From the NCBI GenBank assembly GCA_951640165.1, contig OX621264.1:8747001-8811000 (forward strand): a stretch of DNA of 64,000 bases, in the 5' to 3' direction. Position numbers and translations under genes: made by a program. Of this stretch, positions 9,763-19,477 are shown one piece after another. The first letter of the stretch is position 1; each line of letters starts with the position of its first letter. The DNA is from Pseudoips prasinana (Eukaryota > Arthropoda > Insecta > Lepidoptera > Nolidae). The notes below the pieces were generated by a model. It had not been told where the DNA came from, ran no database searches, and saw nothing but the letters and a program-made list of their open reading frames with translations.

Positions 9763-11572
9763 TTATGTAACTCTAAGTCGAGGACAGGAGACAGGGGTAG
9801 TGTGTGCAGATTGGGAAACTGAAGGTCTACGGGAGGTTTCCGATTCGATGTTTATTCTGAGACTGCGGCCAGATTTGACATAATATTTAACGTACAATTT
9901 GTATAAAGAAAATAAAAGAATTAAAATTAAAATAAAAGATACAGTATTTATAGCATAATGGGTCCCGTGTTTGCTTATGAACGATTGGTTATTTAAAATT
10001 TCGTCTGCATTGTTTATTAGATTATTTATTAGTTTTTCATTCGAGCCGAGATTTTCTAAATTTATATTATCTAACTTAACAGGGGACACATTACTTATCA
10101 GCTTACTTATCTTATCAATATTACAACATGATTCGTTTATGATATTAAAGTCTCTGTTAACTAAAGAGAGACTTATGTTACTGTTATCTAATTTTGGTAC
10201 AAACTTCATATTTCTACTATAGGCTAAACAATGATTAGTGAAGGTAAGTATACCGGTACCGAGGATGTTTTTATTGTACATTTTATTTCCACATTCTATT
10301 GTTAATTTTGTAGTTTCCGATTGTACATAAATCCACTTATTTTGATTTAGAACAGTCCAAATGTTTATATTTCCGAATAAAGATTTAGTTTCACATTGTT
10401 TCGGTAAGGATGTAACTACACGTGTGATAAGTTCACTTTCACAGTTTGGATTTTCCGCTGACGATAACACATTAGGGATGTCACAAATGTAGTTCTCAGG
10501 GTTGCCACTTTCACACTTATCTAGATCGTTTAATGTACAATAGCGTGTTTTGTCTTTGGTCATTGCTATAAAATTACTGCTAGGTATGATTACACTATAG
10601 GTATTAGGCTTCAGGGTGTCATGCGGAATAGGTAAGGGTAAGTTACGGTATACGAAATACTCTTCCGGATTAACCAGCGGTATTTTTAACACAAACACAA
10701 TCTTATTATTATAAAAGTAAGAAATTACATGCGACATACTTAAAATAATATACATTTTGCTTAATTCTAAACTTACAGGTAGGCTAACACCTGCGTGGAG
10801 GTGCAAGTGGTTATCGGCGAGTTCTCGGTATAGTTCTATTGGTGTTATTATAGATGGGTGTATGATGTTTCTGCTACTTAGCAACACGGCGGTTGTTATA
10901 TCTTCTAATTGAAATGATAATGTAAGTAGAGAGGTTTCGAGGCGGATTAGAATATTGTTTAATTTATTTTTAATAAGTAACTCATTAGAAACATTACTTA
11001 TATTTTTGATGTTTACAGAGAGCTCGTCGATAGCAGAGTTAAAAATATCTTCGTTAATTCGAATTTTGTGTATTGTTTGGTTATAGCTAACTAAAGTTGA
11101 TGATGTCAGTAAAATATTTTCCTTAATAAGCGAAGCTAGTTTTCTCTCGTTCTGGTTTAGAGAAGTTAAAACTTCATCGTATTTTATGGCGTCTTCTTCG
11201 CTTAAAGTTCCAAAAATGGTTTTTAGGATTGAACCACCAATGCCTATCCAAGCGGACCGTTTATGTTTATTATCAATTAAATGGGATATGGATTCAAATT
11301 CTTTTACTAAGTCTTGGTATCTCATGGATAGCGGTTCTATAGTGTTGGAACATTCGGATGGGTCTATGGTTTCTGACTGCCTACATAAAAACTTATAACT
11401 ACCTAAAACTATATTAAGATTATTTATATGAGGCTCTATATACGAAATATTTATGGGAATTAATACATTTAAATTCCCGTCTCTAATTTTCATTTTTCCT
11501 ACAAACTCCGAATATAATCCGGATCCAGTCTGAATCGGTTCAATAAAGTCAGAGTTTACTCCAACGATGAAA
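9763..11572 (-). CDS. env: Envelope protein of the provirus (baculovirus-F-like)
   Basis: From the ATG at 11493 the frame encodes 576 residues; it is also open upstream to a splice-acceptor-like ttatttcag ending at 11573. Env is therefore probably made from a spliced mRNA whose first exon supplies the start and signal peptide. A basic KHKR site at about residues 76-79 is followed by a Gly/Ile-rich segment, the arrangement of a furin-cleaved fusion protein with its fusion peptide. The middle part has many potential N-glycosylation sites and Cys. One membrane segment lies at about residues 513-530 (INTVSFILILILLFSL), followed by a cytoplasmic tail of about 46 residues. The frame is unbroken. 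Whether it gives infectivity cannot be judged from sequence. Confidence 0.85.
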
Positions 11573-11628
11573 CTGAAATAAATAAATGAAAAAAGATATA
11601 AATACGTATATGTATCATAGTAACAACA

Positions 11629-12831
11629 TTAAGATGGATTAATTGTTGCAATTTTAATATCGTCAAAGTGGTGTTTCACATGACGCCTGTTTATTAATAG
11701 TGTTACGGTGTGATTACCGTGCACCTTAACAACCTTGTACGGGCCCTTCCACATGGGAGATAAGGCCTTACGCAACCTAAGGTGATTTTTTAGCAGGACA
11801 TAATCACCAACTTTATCTGATGCGGAACGAGTATGAGAATCATAACAAGTCTTAGATGTTTCTTTTGATTTACGGATAAATTCTAACGCCCTATCACGCG
11901 CGTATTTCATACGGTGTTGTAGCATTTTTACATACTCGGGGTATGTAGAGCTAGAGATATCGTAAACTGAGTCGGGAATATAAGGTTTGTGTCCGAATAA
12001 TAATTCGTAAGGAGTGTAGTGTGTAGTTGAGTGCACTGCGGTATTATATGCTAACATAGAAGTGAACACATAGCGGGGCCAGTTATCCTGATTATCGTTG
12101 ACGTATGATTTTAGGTACTCCTTGAGAGTAGAGTGAGATCGTTCTAAGGCACCTTGTGTCTGTGGGTGGTAAGGCGAGCACCACAGTTGTTTTATTTTTA
12201 AGAATTCACAAGTCTTTTTAAAGAGTTCTGCTGTAAAGTTTGTTCCCTGATCGGTAAGAATATATTTTGGGATTCCAAATAAAGATATAAAGTGGAGGAG
12301 ACATTCACTGGTCTCTTCGGCAGTAGTGCTGCGAATGGGATATGCTAACGAGAATTTGGTTAAATCATCTTGCATTGTGAGTATGTATTTTAATTTGGCA
12401 GTGCCGGACTCTGGTAGTGGTCCTACGATATCGAGAGATAATCTCTCGAATGGCGACGTCGAAGTGGATGTGATAACCATAGGGGCTCTATTTATTTTAC
12501 GCAGGGCTTTGTTGGTTTGACATAATTTACACTTTTTAACGTAACTTTCGATGTCGCTGCGCATATTTTTCCAATAAAACCTTTCTTTAATGCGATTCAG
12601 CATCCTTGTAGAACCTAAATGTCCCGCTATGGGAATATCATGATTTTCTTTTAAAATTGTTTGGATTTCGCTTAAAGAAGGATATATGATATGATTATGA
12701 TAGATATGAATTGTTATATTGATACCATCGAATAGATAACTCAACATATTATATATTTTAACAAAAGAGTGTTTATCAAAAGGGTTTTTAAAATCAGACG
12801 TGCTTATCTCATTTATGGTTGGATACGACAT
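11629..12831 (-). CDS. pol: Integrase part of the provirus pol
   Basis: This frame continues pol in the same reading phase after a single TAG at 12994-12996, so it is the integrase half of one polyprotein. Counting from the Met at 12831, the HHCC zinc domain has His at about 64 and 71 and Cys at about 101 and 104. The catalytic triad is D134 (LDIVGP), D194 (TDQGTNF) and E230 (ALERSH), with the D,D35E spacing of retroviral-type integrases. A GPY/F-like C-terminal module is seen at MWKGPYKVVKVHGNHTV. Integrase joins the cDNA ends to the target, here leaving a 4-bp duplication. The separating stop is either a crippling mutation or, less likely, a readthrough signal. Confidence 0.9.
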   Translation of the reverse strand: MSYPTINEISTSDFKNPFDKHSFVKIYNMLSYLFDGINITIHIYHNHIIYPSLSEIQTILKENHDIPIAGHLGSTRMLNRIKERFYWKNMRSDIESYVKKCKLCQTNKALRKINRAPMVITSTSTSPFERLSLDIVGPLPESGTAKLKYILTMQDDLTKFSLAYPIRSTTAEETSECLLHFISLFGIPKYILTDQGTNFTAELFKKTCEFLKIKQLWCSPYHPQTQGALERSHSTLKEYLKSYVNDNQDNWPRYVFTSMLAYNTAVHSTTHYTPYELLFGHKPYIPDSVYDISSSTYPEYVKMLQHRMKYARDRALEFIRKSKETSKTCYDSHTRSASDKVGDYVLLKNHLRLRKALSPMWKGPYKVVKVHGNHTVTLLINRRHVKHHFDDIKIATINPS

Positions 12832-12993
12832 AATTATGTGATCGCGTGCATATTTTAAGGATTTAAATATATCGGGATATGAATAGTCATCAAAATGATG
12901 TACTTTCGTGAAAAGGAAAAGGTAAGTTTTGTTTTCAATATTTAAGGGTAAAAATGTAAATAACGATCTTTCTAATTTCAGAAACTCTTCACG

Positions 12994-15900
12994 CTAGGGG
13001 CTTGGGCAGTTACTTAGCACTTCTTCGACATAAGGCATGGACTCGTCCATGTCTATAGAGGTAGGAATTATTACTAATTTTTGTGATCCCTTAAGGAGAG
13101 TTTGATTGTGTTCTATAATGATAGTGTTATGTGATTCAGCGGTAGACTTAAGGAATGACTTATAGGTTTCGTCGGGCAAAGGTAAGTTTTCAGGTATCTC
13201 AGGAGAGGGTTCTGGATTAGGGTAAGTAACAGGTAAGGTTTCAGGGACGTGCCTACTGGTTGAAGGTTGAGGTTCCGGTTCGGGACCTAGATCATTATTT
13301 ATAGAGGTAAGGTAATCCATTACTTCATTTTCGATTTCAGGGTTTATGAGCCCATGATCAAGGTTGGATGGTGGGGATACTAACATACTTTGTAGATCAG
13401 TAGGAGATTCGTCAGGCGTGCTAGAAGGCTGTGATGGTTGCAGTGGAACTTCATTATCAAGGTTAGTATTAGGATAAATAGGATTTACAGGATACCTAGA
13501 AAGTGCATCGGCTGCAGAGTTTTGTTTACCATTACGATAAACAATTTCGTATTCATACTCCTCTAGCTTTAATCGCCAGCGTTGTAGTTTACTACTAGGG
13601 TCCTTATGGTTAAATAACCATTTCAAGGGTCTATGATCCGTGATAATTTTAAATTTGTGCCCATAAAGATAGGGACGGAATGTTTTACATCCGTATAGGA
13701 TAGCTAACAGCTCTTTTTCAGTTGTACTATAATTTATCTCACTTTTATTAAGTGTACGCGACGCAAAAGCTATAGGTTGATCTTTGCCAACCGGACCCTG
13801 TGATATAACCGCGCCTACGGCATAGTTAGATGCATCGCAAGTAAGTATAAAGGGTTTGGAGAAATCTGGATAGATAAGAAGTGGAGCGGATGTTAAATTA
13901 TGTTTCAGGGTATCTAGAGCGAGTTGTTGTTGGTTTTCCCAAACAAACGGAGTGTCCTTTTTTAACAGACTGGTCAAGGGTTTTGCTGTTTTTGAAAAAT
14001 CAGGTATGAAACGACGATAGTAAGAAACTAGGCCAAGGAAGGATTTTATGTCTTTAGGAGATTTTGGAATTGGAAATTCAGTGACTGCCTTAATCTTTTC
14101 AGGATTTGGTTCGACACCATGTTCTGTTATTACATGACCAAGATAACAGACTTCATGACGTAGGAATTCGCATTTACCGGGCTGTAGTTTCAGGTTATTA
14201 TCCCGAAGTCTTTGGAAGATGAGTTCTAGGTTGGTAATATGGGAATTAAGATCGTGGGAATAACATATTATGTCATCAAGATATACGAAGCATCGAATGC
14301 CCTGAAGGCCAGAAAGGGTGCAATTCATTAATCTTTGAAATGTAGATGGCGCGTTCTTACTTCCGAATGGCATCCTCAAAAACTGGTACTTTCCCTCAGG
14401 AACAGTGAAGCTAGTTTTCGGTTTGTCTGATTCTTTTAGAGGAATTTGATGGAATCCTGATGCCAGGTCCAAGGTGGAGAAGTATTTGCTGTTACCCAGC
14501 TGGTCAAGGATTTCAGTGATTTGTGGAAGAGGGTAAGTGTCACCGATTGTGACATCATTGAGTTTCCTGTAATCAATCACAACTCGCCATTTACGAACAT
14601 TTGAGGCATCTAGTTTTTTAGGGACTACCCATATAGGTGAGGACCAAGGGGAACTGGAAGGTTCAATTATATTTTGTTGAAGCATCTTATTGATTTGATC
14701 TCGGACTTCGGCTTTATGTACTTCCGGGAATCGATAAGATTTGGTATGTATTGGGACATCTGTTGTGGTTTTAATTTCGTGCTCTATAGCATTTGTGCAC
14801 GTTAAATTTTCATCAGGAAGGTGGAAAATATCGGAATAGTTTGAACATAATTGTAGAACAGCTTCTCTTTCTTCTTTGTTTAGATGTGACAGTCTTAATT
14901 GTTTTAGTACCTCGTCTGTACGTTTAAAACTATCGGCAGACACGATATGGTTTACGAGATTACTAGATTTATTAAATTCTGTGGGGTCAATAGGACTGAG
15001 ATTTAAATTAAGATTTGAGGTTAACCTTATTGGTTCCTCAGAGATATTTACTACGGATAAATTTATTCGATTGTTTTCCTTGACACGGACGAGACAGTTC
15101 GCAACTAGTAAATTATCGGATATTTTTTTATCGAGAACTAACCCTTCTTTTATTTCGGGGTTTAAAACTGAACACTCGATCACTGTTTCCGTCCTAGCGG
15201 GGATTATATATGCGGGATCATGGAAGTACAGTTTAATGTGTGATTTAGCAAAATGTAGCAAGTTGTTGTTGTAGTTTATACTACAATTATAGGCATTGAG
15301 TAGGTCAGAACCTATAATGCCATCGTAAGGTAAATGTATTTGGTCTATTACGTGAAATTTGTGTGAAATGCTGGATTTGGGGAATAATAGTTTTAATTGG
15401 AAATGTCCACGGGTTTGGATGGATTCTTCTAAGGAGTCAATGCCTTTCAGTTGAATTGATTCTTTTGTGAGTTTGGGATGCTTACTTATAGATGAGTATT
15501 TCAGAAGACACACCGAAGATCCTGAGTCAACCAATAAGGACAGTGGAGTGTCTGACACGGCGGAGTCGACAAGGACATGAGGCAATAGCATTATTGCAGG
15601 ATTATTCGTGATTTCAAACACTCTGGTCTGAGAGGAATTGGATTTGGTAGTTAGGTTTTGAATTTGACCTGTACGTTGCGGGGTCGATTTAGGAATAGGA
15701 ATTGGAATCGATTTGTGACCTCCATGTAGTGGGGTCGATTTAGGAATAGAAATAGGGATTGGTATTGATTTGTGACCTCCATGTAACGGGGTCGATTTAG
15801 AATTAGAAATAGGAATTGGTATTGATTTATGACCTCCATGTAACGGGGTCGATTTAGAATTAGAAATAGGAATTGGTATTGGTTTATGACCTCCATGTAA

Positions 15901-16005
15901 CGGGGTCGATTTAGAATTAGAATTAGGAATTGGTATTGATTTGTGACCTCCATGTAACGGGGTCGATTTAGAAATAGAAATAGGAATTGAAGTGTCGGTT
16001 TTCAT
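12994..16005 (-). CDS. pol: Protease, reverse transcriptase and RNase H of the provirus pol
   Basis: 1003 residues from the first Met; the true protein probably starts upstream by -1 frameshifting from gag. The first 100 residues are five near-identical repeats of about 19 residues around STPLHGGHK. An aspartic protease follows, with LVDSGSSVCLL near residue 160. The RT has RKLNDVTIGDTYPLP, LDLASGFHQIPL and the catalytic YLDD near residue 575, and RNase H has TCDASNYAVGAV and TDHRPLKWLF. A chromodomain is not seen. A Pro/Glu-rich linker ends the frame at a TAG at 12994-12996; integrase continues in the same phase. Confidence 0.93.
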   Translation of the reverse strand: MKTDTSIPISISKSTPLHGGHKSIPIPNSNSKSTPLHGGHKPIPIPISNSKSTPLHGGHKSIPIPISNSKSTPLHGGHKSIPIPISIPKSTPLHGGHKSIPIPIPKSTPQRTGQIQNLTTKSNSSQTRVFEITNNPAIMLLPHVLVDSAVSDTPLSLLVDSGSSVCLLKYSSISKHPKLTKESIQLKGIDSLEESIQTRGHFQLKLLFPKSSISHKFHVIDQIHLPYDGIIGSDLLNAYNCSINYNNNLLHFAKSHIKLYFHDPAYIIPARTETVIECSVLNPEIKEGLVLDKKISDNLLVANCLVRVKENNRINLSVVNISEEPIRLTSNLNLNLSPIDPTEFNKSSNLVNHIVSADSFKRTDEVLKQLRLSHLNKEEREAVLQLCSNYSDIFHLPDENLTCTNAIEHEIKTTTDVPIHTKSYRFPEVHKAEVRDQINKMLQQNIIEPSSSPWSSPIWVVPKKLDASNVRKWRVVIDYRKLNDVTIGDTYPLPQITEILDQLGNSKYFSTLDLASGFHQIPLKESDKPKTSFTVPEGKYQFLRMPFGSKNAPSTFQRLMNCTLSGLQGIRCFVYLDDIICYSHDLNSHITNLELIFQRLRDNNLKLQPGKCEFLRHEVCYLGHVITEHGVEPNPEKIKAVTEFPIPKSPKDIKSFLGLVSYYRRFIPDFSKTAKPLTSLLKKDTPFVWENQQQLALDTLKHNLTSAPLLIYPDFSKPFILTCDASNYAVGAVISQGPVGKDQPIAFASRTLNKSEINYSTTEKELLAILYGCKTFRPYLYGHKFKIITDHRPLKWLFNHKDPSSKLQRWRLKLEEYEYEIVYRNGKQNSAADALSRYPVNPIYPNTNLDNEVPLQPSQPSSTPDESPTDLQSMLVSPPSNLDHGLINPEIENEVMDYLTSINNDLGPEPEPQPSTSRHVPETLPVTYPNPEPSPEIPENLPLPDETYKSFLKSTAESHNTIIIEHNQTLLKGSQKLVIIPTSIDMDESMPYVEEVLSNCPSP
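15700..15990 (-). repeat. In-frame tandem repeat in the pol N-terminus
   Basis: Five copies of a unit of about 57-60 bp encode STPLHGGHK plus an I/P/S/N-rich spacer. Copies differ by a few bases and keep the reading frame, so the number is likely to vary between insertions. Confidence 0.85.
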
Positions 16006-16040
16006 TACGACATGTCCCGTACGACACTGGGACGAGACGA

Positions 16041-17039
16041 CTACTCGTTTTTTGAGTCATAGTCGTTTATGGAATTAGGTTCAACACATTCGGTTGCGTC
16101 TGCGTCCGGATGTTCATCGTCATTTTGAGTATCCGATATATAGTGGACACGAGGCTTATAGCCCGAACTAGAAGGTTGCTGCTGGTTACTCTGCCGCAAT
16201 TGGTTATTATTGTATTCACGTTTCCGACAATCTTGGATTTCGTGACCTGGATTTTTGCAGTATCTACAGAATAATGTACTAGGTTTGTTAGGAGTATTGG
16301 AATGTACGCGTGGAACTTGAAAATTTGGCCTTGAAGTTTGGCCTTGAGTTTTGTATTTGGTAGGTATTTTATCATTTTGTGGTCGCTTGTATAGGCTTTG
16401 TTGAATTCTTTCTTCGGATATAGCAAGATTGATAGCTTCATTTAGCGTTTTTGGCGACCTGCATCTCACCATGTTGGAAATTCGCGGGTGGAGTCCTATG
16501 AGGAAATGATGGAGGGCTAAATCCTCCATGGCTGCGGTGCGGCCAGAAAGTTCTTTGACCTTGGTATTGGATAAGGTGACTTCGGTAAGTAATTTTGAGA
16601 GGCAGGTTTCCACTCGCAATGAAAATTCGTTAACATTCTCTTGCGGATTTTGTTTACTTTCCTGTAGATCCGTTAAGAGATGAGCATAATGCTTACGTTC
16701 AGCAAATTGGGTCTTTAAAAATTCCTTAAGTTGTTCCCAAGTTTGGAACTCCTTAATAGAACAGGCGATTTCGGCCTTACCTTGTAATTGACATAATATA
16801 AACTTGAACAAAATAGGCTTTTGGCTTTCGTCAGCCAGGTCGTAGGCGTTGCTACAATTAGTGATAAATGAATTTAGGGTTTCTCTGCGACCATCATACG
16901 GTTTTATAAATTTCAACAGAATGTTAAGGTCTACATTCTCAGGTTCTGGTTGAGCTTTCGGCATGATGGACGCTTTGGGATTATTCAGTGAGCTTTTGCT
17001 ATCGTCTACAATAGCAACTGACATAATATTTCTAAACAA
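16041..17039 (-). CDS. gag: Gag protein of the provirus
   Basis: 332 residues that form the virus-like particle core. The capsid region (about residues 45-215) has the Gypsy gag features LLKFIKPYDGRRETLNSFITNC and WEQLKEFLKTQFAERKHYAHL. A single CCHC knuckle (CRYCKNPGHEIQDC) lies near residue 260. The ATG at 17039 follows a leader of about 475 bp after the LTR. The frame ends in SKNE followed by TAG at 16041-16043, directly after a slippery heptamer. Confidence 0.9.
   Translation of the reverse strand: MFRNIMSVAIVDDSKSSLNNPKASIMPKAQPEPENVDLNILLKFIKPYDGRRETLNSFITNCSNAYDLADESQKPILFKFILCQLQGKAEIACSIKEFQTWEQLKEFLKTQFAERKHYAHLLTDLQESKQNPQENVNEFSLRVETCLSKLLTEVTLSNTKVKELSGRTAAMEDLALHHFLIGLHPRISNMVRCRSPKTLNEAINLAISEERIQQSLYKRPQNDKIPTKYKTQGQTSRPNFQVPRVHSNTPNKPSTLFCRYCKNPGHEIQDCRKREYNNNQLRQSNQQQPSSSGYKPRVHYISDTQNDDEHPDADATECVEPNSINDYDSKNE
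16047..16053 (-). promoter_or_regulatory. -1 ribosomal frameshift site between gag and pol
   Basis: On the minus strand the heptamer A AAA AAC lies in the gag frame as codons AAA AAC, two codons before the gag stop. Slipping back by one base enters a frame that continues without a stop into the pol frame at 16005. This is the canonical X XXY YYZ signal. I did not work out a downstream pseudoknot. Confidence 0.75.
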
Positions 17040-17501
17040 ATAAAAATAATATACGGTTTACTATAATACCCTAAGGATCTCTAAAACAATGAATTATAAT
17101 TAAGTACGATAACAATGACCAAAGACTCACAGGAAATAAAACGCGTAGGCGGCTGCGATAACGCGCATCTTCACGCGGCGACGCTGTAGGTACCCGGCGA
17201 ATGACCTTAATGTGAAGGTTTGGGGCCAAGTAGTGGAGTTCGGTGCTGGACGGGTCACAACCTTTGGGGTGACAGGAGTCTCTTACTGCACAATGGAGCT
17301 CGGCGAGTCGCGCAGAAGTAATACGCAGTTCTGCTTATGGTGATTAGTAGTCGAGTCACTCGTAGGCGAGTTTGGTCTTGTTTATAGTATAGACACAGTG
17401 AGGATACAGTCAACAAACACTGGACACTGGAGAGATTTGTGCACTTTTACACTATGGTTCACTTTTCGAAGACGTACCGGGGAATCTTTACTGATCCCTT
17501 T

Positions 17502-17514
17502 CAGCTGCCACCAA
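17502..17514 (-). other. Primer binding site of the provirus
   Basis: Directly inside the 5' LTR the minus strand reads tggtggcagctga after a one-base offset. TGG at its start pairs with the CCA end of a tRNA. It is not the Lys-type tggcgccc of Drosophila gypsy; I cannot assign the tRNA. Confidence 0.6.
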
Positions 17515-17748
17515 TGTTATACGGGATTTAAATAATCCCTTTTTAAAAAAAGAAATTTAATTGATTTAATTAGTTTTATTGAATATGAGAGAATTAGACA
17601 CGAGATCTTTTAGCAGCCTTTACGCGATGGAGGATGGAGAGCGACTGAGGTGTGAGGATGGGCGAGTGAGGGACTAGGACAGAGAAATGCTAAGTTAGCG
17701 GTGATTATGCTGTGTAAGCAAATAGGGGTGCAATGCTAGGGTATAACA
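17515..17748 (-). repeat. 5' LTR of the provirus
   Basis: 234 bp, same length and by eye the same sequence as the 3' LTR. The adjoining gttc at 17749-17752 is the second copy of the target duplication. Confidence 0.93.
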
Positions 17749-17752
17749 GTTC

Positions 17753-18719
17753 GTTTCTAAAGTATAGTATATGTCTACTGCTACACACACATAATATCCA
17801 TCTACTCTACCTACCTACCTACCTACCTATCTATCTATCTATCGCGCCCTTCGAGGCACGGAGTTGTATGTAATACCTGGCTATTCTCAAGGTATTAACT
17901 GATTGTGAATTATTTTCACAATAACAAAAATAATCGGAAATCGGAGCTATGATTATCTCCGCTCATTGATTTACACAGTTTTATAATAGATCATTAGAAA
18001 AATGTTATAGTATGTTGTTGTATCAACAATTTAGGTAAACATACATATTAACTTACGCTTAGGTACCTATCCTAGATCTACTGTACGGAATATAACAAAA
18101 CAAATTCCATTTGCATTGGCACAGATACGTGCCTACATAGTTAATGCACCCCAATTACAGAGAAAGAGAAATATATATTTTTATGTAACAATAAAAATAT
18201 TAATCAAATCTACCATATCCTCAAATTACTTACATAGATACTGACAAGCATACTTTAAATTAGTATACGTATCTATACATATAATAAAATCGTAGGAAAG
18301 TCAAAACTATACATTGAATATTTTTTTAAAAGGCTACTTGGGGCGTGATCTACAGTCGATATCGAAGCCAAAAATATAGTTTTTAGATTTTTTGTCTGTT
18401 TGTCTGTATGTATGTCCGGGCTAAACTCAAAAATTACTGCATGGATTTACTTCAAATTTTGCATGAATATTACTAAGAGGCCGGGTCAACATATAGGCTA
18501 CAAATTATCACGTTATCATGTACGGGTGAGGAGCTGTGATAAAAAATTTATAAAGTTTAACGCGGGTAAAACCGCGGGGCACAGCTAGTTAAATATAATA
18601 TATATAATTATAAATTACAATCTATAAGTAGACAATTAATATTAATAAAATATACGATGTATGTACGCCTGCGCGCTATAACAACGGTCGGCCGGTATCT
18701 CCCTACCCCTACTACTAGT
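17753..18719. other. H1-H2A spacer of unit 1
   Basis: AT-rich spacer matching 36250-36930 of unit 2. It carries a ctac/ctat tetranucleotide microsatellite at about 17809-17843 (shorter ctac, longer ctat run in unit 2 at about 36311-36347) and the Helitron listed below. I see no gene. Confidence 0.6.
18272..18588 (+). mobile_element. Short non-autonomous Helitron
   Basis: 317 bp starting tctatacatataataaaat and ending cagctag, with a 3' subterminal hairpin (cgcgggt/accgcg) about 15 bp before the end. It was inserted between A and T without target duplication. Unit 2 has the uninterrupted site at 36798/36799. The tgtctgtttgtctgt tract and the ccgcggggcacagctag end are, from memory, typical of abundant lepidopteran Helitrons. 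No coding capacity. Confidence 0.8.
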
Positions 18720-18771
18720 TGCGCCATCTGCTACTCGCATAAAACCGTCTGCAGATGCGGCAAAATTTTGA
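18720..18771 (+). promoter_or_regulatory. H2A promoter of unit 1, cut off from its gene
   Basis: A TATA-like cataaaa at 18738-18744 is followed by about 27 bp and then by the first bases of the H2A-upstream LINE. The expected start of transcription therefore coincides with the element's 5' end. The last flank bases, ggcaaaatttt, match the right flank of the LINE in unit 2 rather than that of this copy. Confidence 0.65.
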
Positions 18772-19477
18772 GAGTCTCGTTTTGACAGTCGACGCGCACG
18801 GACACGTTCGTGCGCTCCTGCCTTACCCGACTATTTCCGACCATACGTGCTCGTGTACGTTCGTCAGTTGAGATAAATCGATCGTTAGATTGGTTGAATC
18901 TCGGCAAACCTTCACACTATTAATTGGTGTAGTGGCGTCTTTTTCAAGACAGCGCTACCCCAATATAGTGTGTGTTTCTTTGTACTTTCGTGCCAACTAA
19001 GCCAAGTTAGTGTAGACCCAAGCACTAGGCCTTGCTCCTTCAGAGCAACGCCAGTTAATTGGAAGCGGTTTGGAATCATTGGCCTTGGGGGCTACCCTAG
19101 TCAACTCCAAATCGGAATCCCACCTCCTTACCCTACCTTCCCATTCTCTCTTGTTGTTTGGGTGCTGACGGCTTCGGCCCATATCGCCCTCTGCATTAGA
19201 GCTGCTAGGAACCCTTTCGCACAATAAGACTGGCGAGAGGGATACAAGCTTAGGGCTCACCATAGGTACACATACCTCCTCGTCTAACCCGGCGAGGAGG
19301 GTGATACACACACCAACACACCCTCGGGCCCGTCCAACCCGAGGTGATAGTTGTTAGGGACATTCTATTGTTAGAGAGACCGCCGAGAAGTTTCTTGTTG
19401 GTTCTTCTTCTCGGAACGCTCCGGGAGCGAACTAACGTAAATTCCGGTAGTTGTTAGGCTCTTAAAACCATCACAAG

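Larger units (their letters stand above)
9487..17748 (-). mobile_element. Errantivirus-like Gypsy provirus with env
   Basis: An 8,262-bp LTR element on the minus strand, gag-pol-env. The two 234-bp LTRs (17515-17748 as 5', 9487-9720 as 3') look identical. They begin tgttata and end tataaca. A 4-bp target duplication gttc flanks it (9483-9486, 17749-17752). Unit 2 preserves the empty site at about 36251-36260 (tatcgttcgtttct), which confirms the boundaries. Identical LTRs and largely open frames suggest a recent insertion. One in-frame TAG in pol is the only clear break I see. The gag frameshift site, pol order PR-RT-RNase H-IN, spliced env and fusion-type envelope suit the insect errantivirus group. 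Confidence 0.93.

Noticed and set aside
17809..17843. ctac/ctat repeat as the target of a microsatellite-specific LINE
   Set aside because: No element is inserted in it in either unit; it only varies in length.
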